This document shows positions 22,143-27,947 of a DNA stretch of 27,947 nt, piece by piece. Source of the DNA: Euprymna scolopes. Lineage: Eukaryota; Mollusca; Cephalopoda; Sepiida; Sepiolidae. The stretch covers positions 20,138,045 to 20,165,991 of the forward strand of contig CM044518.1 in the NCBI GenBank assembly GCA_024364805.1. Reading direction: 5' to 3'. The notes beneath the pieces are model-generated. The model was given only the letters and a program-made list of their open reading frames with translations, ran no database searches and was not told where the DNA came from. The position numbers and the translations under genes are program-made. Within the stretch, counting starts at the first letter, position 1; every line of letters starts with the position of its first letter.

Positions 22143-22460
22143 ACTTTGGGTCCGTATCTGGACTTATTAATCACGGGATCTCCACGCATAAGTACTCCTT
22201 CAAAAATCTTTCCTTGAAAAACCAAACTTTTTTATCTACGCATATTTGGCGACTAAATGATATAAGTATTTCCTTTAATTTTAAATAGGAAATACTATAG
22301 TATAAAGCGTATATCGGGTGATAAATTCTGCGCACTTTGTAGATATGAAGCGCTAAATATTTTAAAATATGATGGCATTAAATCCATTCTATTAAACTTT
22401 AAAGACGAAATTCTTACTGGATGCATTCATAAACGTTGGTGTAAATTCGACGAATTTTAG
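22143..22460 (+). pseudogene. PLE-1 GIY-YIG endonuclease remnant
   Basis: YFGSVSGLI (GIY-YIG second half), HGISTHKYSF, THIWRLN, then a C..C stretch (CALCRYEALNIL in another frame) and CIHKRWCKFDEF ending in a stop follow the order of the PLE endonuclease. This domain is thought to nick the target for priming. The catalytic Arg is replaced by Gly and frame changes are present. Confidence 0.85.
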
Positions 22461-23077
22461 CCACCATAATCTTTTTCTAATTATTAATCTATGATAAACT
22501 TTTATAGTCTATAACTTAATAAGTATTAAGGTGATGGTTTTATTACTACAATTACTATTTTACTTGGGATTTTGTCCATTATATTCTAGTTTTATTTTAT
22601 TATCTATTTCATTTTTTATTTATATCTTATTTTTATTAATATTAGTCCTATAACTATTATACATACTATTATAAATAATATTATTATTTAATTAGTACCA
22701 AAAAGATCAATAGTAATACTATTATGCATATTTATTTTACTATGTTTTAAACATTATAAAAAAAACTAATTTTATAAATTATTTCTGGTTTCCTCCCTTT
22801 GAACAATAGAAGTTTGTTAAATGTTTTGTTTTATTTTTTTATTTGAGTATCATTTTTACAAAATGTGCAGTTATATCCCTTAATAAATGAATTATAATTA
22901 ATTAAAATTCTAATAGAGCGTTTCCAACGATATCAAACTAGTAATATCATTTTTATCAGCGTTTCCTTTGACGTTTTTTATATTACCATTTCAACCATTC
23001 ACAAACTACATTCAACTGCATGCCAATGATTGGATGGACTAAGATACTAACAGGCTTTAAAAGCGGGCGAATAAAAG

Positions 23078-23229
23078 GTATATGTTTTTCTTATTAGACA
23101 TATTAAAGATATAACCTCTTGATCTTACCTTTCCACCCGATTGTATTTTTTTTTGTTTTTTATTCTACTTATTTTGTTTATCAACATTACAATAAGCAAC
23201 ATTTTTCTTTATATTTTAAATATTTCCAG
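23078..23229 (+). other. PLE 5'-region intron-like interval, copy A
   Basis: GT at 23078 in the context AAAAG|GTATATG and AG at 23229 in the context ATATTTCCAG|A bound 152 bases of AT-rich DNA with a pyrimidine-rich 3' part. The same donor and acceptor are conserved at the same place in block B, although the intervening sequence differs in length. PLEs are known to keep introns when they retrotranspose. Confidence 0.6.
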
Positions 23230-23287
23230 ACATATCTACCTGACAGAAAAGAATGACTGTTTTAATTTTGTTGCCTTTAACCCCCTC

Positions 23288-23400
23288 CCACTCGTTTTCA
23301 CGATGAGGAGACTTTGTTTTACAAAAATCAAGTGAGAAAATTGTTCTAGACGTATTCTCTATTTCACTTAAAATATCCTTTCCGAAACGATCGTACACTA
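23288..23400 (+). ncRNA. hammerhead-ribozyme-like motif, copy A (decayed)
   Basis: CGATGAGGAGA at 23301-23311 stands where a hammerhead has CUGAUGA plus helix II, and TTTCCGAAACGATCGTA at 23379-23395 stands where it has helix II, GAAA, a very short helix III and the UH cleavage site. GGAGA can pair with TTTCC, and inside it AAGTGA (near 23330) can pair with TCACTT (near 23363). The core pyrimidine is altered (CGATGA rather than CTGATGA) and I cannot find a convincing helix I, so this copy is probably inactive. Confidence 0.35.
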
Positions 23401-23473
23401 TATTGACTTAGTTTGTGTTTGTTTTTCCTTTTGAAACAAATGATTTATTATAAATTATTAATCATTTTCCTCA

Positions 23474-23483
23474 ATATATATAC

Positions 23484-23568
<85 letters not shown>
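23474..23568. repeat. (TA)n microsatellite
   Basis: TA repeats with two TACATA breaks and then a long pure run. The tract lies just downstream of block A. Confidence 0.97.
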
Positions 23569-23569
<1 letters not shown>

Positions 23570-23865
23570 TTCCACAATAAAGCAACACATTTAACTACAT
23601 CTAGGTTTAAAATATGTCAGATCACATATCTATGCTTCCCGCTAAAAAACACACACAAACACAAACTGCAGAGTTGAAGCCAAAGCCAACTGGCTAACTA
23701 AAACTCAATAGAATGTGCGTATGTAAAAACGCGAGACAACCACAATTTTTCATAATCCTGACGAATCCTAGCGTTGATGAAACCTGGAATATTCTGTGTA
23801 AGTTAATTGCCATAAATATTTTGATACATTACTATCAACCTCTACCTTCGTATATAGCAATTTTT
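23569..23865. other. unassigned spacer after block A
   Basis: No gene is recognised. CTTCCCGCTAAAAAACAC near 23635 weakly resembles CATACCCGCTAAAGACACC just downstream of block B, so a scrap of PLE 5' coding region may remain here. Confidence 0.35.
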
Positions 23866-24173
23866 AGTAAATAATAAAAAGTATTTCGTGTATTGATTTA
23901 TGTGATGTAATATATAAAGCCATATATATATATATACATATATACTTATATATAATATTTTATAGAGAAAATTACGAGCAGAGTTTATTTTTATGTATTT
24001 TAATGCATTTGTAAATGTATTAATACTTTTAAAAGTTAAAAAACGGAACATTCTATATAGCTTGTTTGCCGTATATATTTTTATAACTTACTACTTATAT
24101 CTTCTTCTGCATTAAGCACTTTTGAAGTAAATACTTAATGCTTTCGTATATTAATTCATGTGATTAAAAAGTA

Positions 24174-24240
<67 letters not shown>

Positions 24241-24375
24241 AATATTTTATGTTAAAATTAAACTATTTAGACTTAGAGTCTTTAGAGCAGAGTTTATTTT
24301 TATGTATTTTAATGTCTTAGTAAGTGTATTAATACTTTTCAAAGAAAACAGTGCCCATTGTTCTATAGATATATA
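23866..24375 (+). repeat. tandem duplication, two diverged copies around TA tracts
   Basis: Copy 1 (about 23866-24060) and copy 2 (about 24125-24375) share GTAAATA..TAAT...TTTCGT.TATT.ATT.ATGTGAT, then GCCATATATA, then GAGCAGAGTTTATTTTTATG and TATTTTAATG.....GTA..TGTATTAATACTTTT. The offset is about 254-259 bases before the internal TA tract and about 308 after it, because the TA tract is longer in copy 2. Neither copy encodes a recognisable protein. Confidence 0.85.
24177..24240. repeat. (TA)n-(TG)n microsatellite in duplication copy 2
   Basis: A TA run is followed by six TG units. It corresponds to the much shorter TA/TACATA tract near 23921-23955 in copy 1. Confidence 0.95.
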
Positions 24376-25265
24376 TTAAACGCATTAGATATAAGGTACC
24401 AAGTTCTATAATAGTATAAAGTAAAACAATTCACAATTGAAAATTAAAAATTAGTTGCATAAGGTAAAACAAACAAAATGAACTCGATTGAAAGATTGTT
24501 TCGGAAGGTTTGTACATTTTATTAACATTTGCAATACTTATTTACAATAAATTTACGAAGCTTTTGAAGCCCTTGCAATATTAACATCCAATGAAAATAT
24601 ATCTGCACTTTTAAACTGAAAAGACGAAGTTTGTACCGCTTGTATTCATAAACGTTATATGAAGTTTGACTGATTAAAAACCCTATAAAATAATAAAAAT
24701 AATCTGATTAATAATCCCATTTTAACCGTTTATAATAAACAATTTAATAATTATTATTATTAGTAGTATTTATATCATTACTACTATTATTATGATAATT
24801 TTTATTGTCATTATTATAATTTGTTATATAATTATACATATTTTATTAGTACACTTTAACTTGCTATAAATATCATTATTTTAACTATTATTATTCATTG
24901 CTTTTAGTATCACAAAGATTAGTAGGATTACTATTATTGACGATATTTATTTGTATTATTTTAAACAGTACAATAAATACACAACATATCTTAAAAATAA
25001 TGAGAAAGTTTGATCAATAAATATTTCCATTTCTATTTCATTTTTCCAAAAATTGCAGTTGTCTCCCTTTGTAATTTAATATAATTATAAATTTTAAATC
25101 TAGCGGCTAAATGATGAAGACTATATAACCATACATAAGAACAGCGTTTTTAAATAAAAATAAACTCTCAGTAATCATTTAAAACATTCGGAGACAAAAT
25201 ATAACAGCAAGCCGAACTATAGACTGACTGAACTTAAACCAAATTTTATAATGGCGCTAAACAAG

Positions 25266-25395
25266 GTATATATTTTTCTTATTTTTGCATTATATATTTA
25301 TCTCTTAATCTTATTTCTAATTTTATCTTTCATTTTATTTATCAATATAAAATTATTAAATGCGCTTTCTTTATTTTGTTTTGGAATATTTCCAG
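25266..25395 (+). other. PLE 5'-region intron-like interval, copy B
   Basis: GT at 25266 (ACAAG|GTATATA) and AG at 25395 (ATATTTCCAG|G) bound 130 bases. Both splice sites match those of copy A. The 3' part is T-rich, as expected for a polypyrimidine tract. Confidence 0.6.
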
Positions 25396-25448
25396 GATTA
25401 TCTGCCACGACAAAATGCTAGCTTTATTTTGGTTTCTTTTAACTTTTC

Positions 25449-25572
25449 CCATATTTTGCTGATGAGGAGTCTATGGTTGTAGGAGAAAATCTTTTGTCGA
25501 TTTTTTTTCAATACTAACTGTCAATTCCAATAAAATGAAAACCGTTTCCGAAACGTAATTGTAGATATGTTT
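25449..25572 (+). ncRNA. hammerhead-ribozyme-like motif, copy B
   Basis: CTGATGA at 25459-25465 matches the conserved hammerhead core. GGAG follows and can pair with TTCC before GAAAC (25550-25554), giving a short helix II closed by an unusually large insert of about 75 bases. After GAAA, C-GTAATT-G can form a minimal helix III, then TA is a permitted cleavage dinucleotide. Flanking CATATT (25449-25455 region) can pair with GATATG just after the site, giving helix I with a small internal loop. Minimal hammerheads with tiny helix III are known from PLE terminal regions. The long helix II insert weakens the call. Confidence 0.4.
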
Positions 25573-25677
25573 CATAAGAAGGACTTGCAATTATCAACCA
25601 AATGCATCCCCATACCCGCTAAAGACACCTTTATAACCAGCTTAATTACAAGTACAATGAAGAAAGAAAAGCAGCGA

Positions 25678-25926
25678 AATACTACAGACTAAAAACATAC
25701 AAAAACCCTAAAAGAAACAAAGACACTGAAAATTTTGAAACTGACTTAATCAACCTGATTAAAAATATTAAATTTAAGAAAAATAAAAAATATATCACTC
25801 CAACACTTAAAAAAATAAATAAATTTTCAAAATCTATTTCTAAAAGCCACCAAAATAAACTGATAGTACCGGCAGATAAAACTGGGAATTTCTACACAAT
25901 TGACTATATACAATATAAAATCTAAT
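25678..25926 (+). pseudogene. PLE-2 N-terminal region with ADKT motif
   Basis: An open stretch without a supported start. YYRLKTYKNPKRNKDTENFE and LINLIKNIKFKKNKKYITP lead to KLIVPADKTGNFYTIDYIQY, the conserved entry to PLE reverse transcriptase, and a stop follows (near 25924). It aligns with the N-terminal fragment of PLE-1. Confidence 0.85.
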
Positions 25927-25969
25927 CTATAAGGAACTTAATAAAAATTATAAAACAACAAATAAATCA

Positions 25970-26506
25970 GAACTAAACAAAATAAACAATGATGCAAAAC
26001 ACATTTTAACTAAACTTAAAATAGATAAATACACAGAAATAACGGTACCAGGTACCCCGAGATTTACTTTAAAAGACCACAAACACAACTTTAATATTAA
26101 CCCTACTATTAGACCTATTTGCCCATCGAAATCAGATATAGGACTGGTTAGTAAAAACATATTAGATAGAATTATCCCCAAAATTAAATCCATAATAAAA
26201 TACCCACTATGGCAATCTTCCAACCAAGTAATCGACTGGTTTTCTAACATTCAAAATAAAAATAACGTTAAATTTCTTTTTTTTGACATTGAATCATATT
26301 ACCAATCTATATCACCTATCCTACTAAATAAATCTCTATTAATGGCACGAAAATTTACTGATATAACTCAAGACGAAATTAAACTAATACTTATAGCTAG
26401 AGAGTCTTTAATAACATTTGATAATAAATATTGGACCAGGAAAAATACCCCTAACCATTTCAACATTTTAATGGGATCGACGGATTCGACTCAGTCACTG
26501 ACCTAG
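25970..26506 (+). pseudogene. PLE-2 reverse-transcriptase fingers and palm
   Basis: A 178-codon stretch open throughout, though it has no start codon near its 5' end. It contains PRFTLKDHKHNFNINPTIRP, ICPSKSDIGLVSKNILDRII, FFDIESYYQSIS with the first catalytic Asp, MARKFTDITQDEIKLI and ILMGSTDS. These match the PLE RT core in order and spacing. The frame closes just before the region leading to motif C. Confidence 0.9.
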
Positions 26507-26559
26507 TTTGCCTTTTCCTTTTAAATGAAATACATTGTATACTCCATAAACAGTTCAAA

Positions 26560-26733
26560 CTTGAAGGAGGACTATATAGAGATGGTGAACTTTTCGTAAC
26601 TAACTCTACTAATAAAAATTATGAAAAAGCAATTACAGCTCTACATAAATTATTTAAAAATTATGGACTTAGTATAAAAATCGACCCTAATAAAAAAAAT
26701 TGTTACTTTCTTAGACATTACCTTACATCTTGA
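26560..26733 (+). pseudogene. PLE-2 motif C and thumb start
   Basis: In a different frame from the palm: GLYRDGELFVTN, then ALHKLFKNYGLSIKIDPNKK, ending in a stop at 26731-26733. The family has YRDDGL, so the second catalytic Asp is lost. The following LDITLHLENSTFEPYHKPNQ stretch is in yet another frame. Confidence 0.85.
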
Positions 26734-27016
26734 GAATTCTACCTTTGAACCCTATCATAAACCTAACCAATCACTACTATATGTCCACAATCAATCAAAC
26801 CACCCTAAATCAATATTCAAATCAATAGTTCCCAATATCGCTTTAAGAATTTCTAGACTGTCTTCTACTAAATCCATATTTAACAAAAATGAAAAATATT
26901 ATAATGAAGCCCTTAAAAACTCTGGATATAATTCACAAATTAAATTCATAAATAAAAATTATAGAAACATTAACTGCATTGAAAATAAACCTATTAAGAG
27001 CGTAATAACATATAAT

Positions 27017-27211
27017 ATGGCAATGTATTCCCGTATGCCAGTTAAGAAAAATAACCAAGAGACAAAAAAAGATAAAACCAAACCACAAATATTAGATAAT
27101 AATACAAATAAACAGCAAACCAAAACCCGGAAACGTAAGAATAGACATAAGGAGATCCTATGGTTCAACCCCCCATATTCCAAAAACCTAGAGACAAACA
27201 TAGCCAGATAA
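27017..27211 (+). pseudogene. PLE-2 basic linker fragment
   Basis: A 64-residue open fragment with a very basic Lys/Asn/Gln/Thr-rich stretch that leads into HKEILWFNPPYSKNLETNIA. The WFNPPYS.N..TN motif is a signature of the region between RT thumb and GIY-YIG in PLEs. Confidence 0.85.
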
Positions 27212-27379
27212 TTTTTAAAATATTAGATAAGAACTTTAAAGCCCCTATAGATATAATAAAATATTCAATAAGAACACAATTAAAGTCTCTTACTCTACTA
27301 TGCCTAACCTTCATCAGAAAATAATCAACTCTAATAATAAGACAATTAATAAATTACAAGATACAACTATACAAAATAC

Positions 27380-27521
27380 ATCTGACTGTAACTGTAGAAG
27401 AAAAATAAATGCCCCCTACAAGGCTCATGTAAAATTAGAAATGTTATCTATAGCTGCACAGTATCAAAATCTCCAAATCTACATGAACCTATTAACAGCC
27501 ATAACTCAACTACCATATTAA
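27380..27521 (+). pseudogene. PLE-2 CNCR linker motif
   Basis: SDCNCRRKINAPYKA corresponds to the Cys-containing linker CNCR.k..CPL.g.C just upstream of the PLE endonuclease. The second Cys pair is degenerate (INAPYKAH). Confidence 0.75.
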
Positions 27522-27617
27522 ATAATAACACAAACTTAAACCAATCTACCGATCAATTACAAATCAACCCACCATATAATAATCCAACAACAGACCTAAC
27601 GGAAAATAATCACAATA

Positions 27618-27947
27618 AGCTAGAGGTAATATATTTTGGTTCCACATCTGGCCTAATAAAACATAGAATTTCAACGCACAAACATTCTATTAAAAATAAC
27701 TCTCTGTCAAAAGAAACTACTCTATCCAAGTATATTTGGCAACTAAAAAAACAAAAATATTTCTTTCAACTTAAAATGGTGAATAATTGAGACTTGCAAA
27801 TCATATAAACCAGGAGATAAATTTTGTGCACTATGTACAAAAGAGACCCTAAAAATTTTAAAATATGAAGATATAAAAAATACAACCACACAATTAAATT
27901 CAAGAAGGGAGCTTATATTTACATGCAGTCATAAACGTTGGTTTAAA
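27618..27947 (+). pseudogene. PLE-2 GIY-YIG endonuclease, partial
   Basis: LEVIYFGSTSGLIKHRISTH carries the YIG-equivalent YFG and the conserved catalytic Arg. KETTLSKYIWQLK carries the conserved Glu. Later FCALCTKETLKIL and CSHKRWFK follow in shifted frames. The key nuclease residues are intact, unlike in PLE-1. The domain is cut by a stop near 27788 and by the window edge. Confidence 0.88.

Larger units (their letters stand above)
20188..22460 (+). mobile_element. Penelope-like element body copy 1 (PLE-1)
   Basis: This is a degenerate RT plus GIY-YIG element colinear with PLE-2. Parts, in order, are: the N-terminal basic region (20188-20484); RT fingers with CPSKSDIELV (near 20680-20710); RT motif A FDIESF (near 20841-20858); MARKITDITPDEINLIL and the following palm (20890-21147); motif C as YRDN (21123-21134); an Arg/Lys-rich linker near 21650-21690; and GIY-YIG from about 22143 (YFGSVSGLI, then THIWRLN) ending at the stop 22458-22460. 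The expected YxDD is YRDN, and the conserved endonuclease Arg (KHRIxxH in PLE-2) is Gly here (NHGISTH). Many frame changes are present. The 5' terminal block is missing upstream. Confidence 0.93.
22461..23400 (+). mobile_element. PLE terminal block A (pLTR-like)
   Basis: Downstream of the PLE-1 stop lies an AT-rich non-coding block that aligns in order with block B at about 24673-25580. Shared anchors are a TTA/ATT-rich region, TTTTTACAAAATGTGCAGTT near 22852 (B: TTTTCCAAAAATTGCAGTT), the donor AAAAGGTATATGTTTTTCTT (B: ACAAGGTATATATTTTTCTT), the acceptor ATATTTCCAG, and GATGAGGAG ... TTTCCGAAACG. The distance from stop to donor is about 620 bases here and about 594 in B. PLEs often carry such partial tandem terminal copies (pLTRs). 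Confidence 0.8.
24550..25580 (+). mobile_element. PLE terminal block B (pLTR-like)
   Basis: The block opens with the tail of a GIY-YIG reading frame: GAAGCCCTTGCAATATTAAC, then a CATTCATAAACGTT-like stretch near 24643-24656, with a stop about 24672. These match the end of PLE-1 (GAAGCGCTAAATATTTTAAA ... CATTCATAAACGTT). It then follows the same non-coding order as block A and leads directly into the PLE-2 body. This placement, a 3' fragment upstream of a body in the same orientation, is the pLTR structure of tandem PLEs. Confidence 0.8.
25640..27947 (+). mobile_element. Penelope-like element body copy 2 (PLE-2), runs off the window
   Basis: This is the best preserved PLE here. In order it shows: the N-terminal basic region (YYRLKTYKNPKRNKDTENFE, from about 25678); VPADKTGNFY (25867-25896), the PLE ADKT.NFY motif; TLKDHKHNF and CPSKSDIGLV (RT fingers); FFDIESYYQSIS (motif A, near 26279-26314); ILMGSTDS (near 26466-26489); YRDG (26575-26586) in place of YxDD; NQSNHPKSIFKSI, RISRLSS and ALKNSGY; WFNPPYSKNLETN (27161-27199); CNCRRK (27387-27404); and a GIY-YIG domain from about 27620. 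PLEs reverse-transcribe their RNA, and the GIY-YIG nuclease is thought to nick the target. At least five frame changes or stops break the reading frame, so it is dead. The 3' end lies beyond the window. Confidence 0.95.

Noticed and set aside
23216-23398. Minus-strand 60-codon open frame over the intron and hammerhead-like region of block A
   Set aside because: It has no homologous open frame in block B and overlaps non-coding PLE signals.
25948-26250. Minus-strand 100-codon hydrophobic open frame
   Set aside because: It is antisense to the PLE-2 reverse transcriptase fingers; the hydrophobicity comes from complementing AAA/AAT-rich codons.
26959-27201. Minus-strand 80-codon hydrophobic open frame resembling a membrane protein
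   Set aside because: It is antisense to the basic linker and WFNPPYS motif of PLE-2.

Overview
This window looks like intergenic DNA from an animal with a large, AT-rich, repeat-dense genome. Long (TA)n, (CA)n and (AAT)n tracts sit beside Tc1/mariner transposons, a jockey-type LINE, a Ty3/gypsy-type LTR fossil and several Penelope-like elements (PLEs) carrying a GIY-YIG endonuclease. This mix would suit a mollusc, perhaps a cephalopod, but that is inference from repeat content only. I found no intact host gene, tRNA, rRNA or CRISPR array. Every protein homology I recognise belongs to a transposable element, and all copies look dead.

Layout. 1-790: an AT-rich minisatellite ending in (CA)n. 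791-2850: no recognisable gene. 2851-3340: a near-perfect hairpin with an extra half copy, then a second short inverted repeat. 3345-3648: the 3' end of a Tc1-family transposon. 3715-9590: mostly anonymous AT-rich DNA with one exon-like island near 6.0-6.5 kb and a weak LTR-like stretch at 6.57-7.17 kb. 9.59-11.11 kb (minus strand): an LTR-retrotransposon integrase fossil whose tail-coding end is tandemly repeated. 11.79-12.43 kb (minus): a mariner transposase relic. 14.84-16.32 kb (plus): a Tc1/mariner element with both ends still visible, lying between TA/TG microsatellites. 17.34-18.06 kb (plus): a LINE reverse-transcriptase remnant.

18.79-27.95 kb is the most structured part: a same-strand stack of PLE material. 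In order it holds an old 3' remnant (PLE-C), a body copy (PLE-1), a terminal non-coding block (pLTR A), about 1.1 kb of spacer with a tandem duplication, a second terminal block (pLTR B), and a second body (PLE-2) that runs off the window. Blocks A and B align colinearly. Each contains the tail of a GIY-YIG reading frame, a long AT-rich 3' region, an intron-like interval with GT...AG ends, and a hammerhead-ribozyme-like core (GATGAGGAG ... CCGAAACG). Retained introns, pLTR-type partial tandem structure and hammerhead motifs are established traits of PLEs, so this is a decayed but readable example of that architecture rather than a new system.

There is no gene network to describe. The elements decayed independently, and several are interrupted or bordered by expanded microsatellites.
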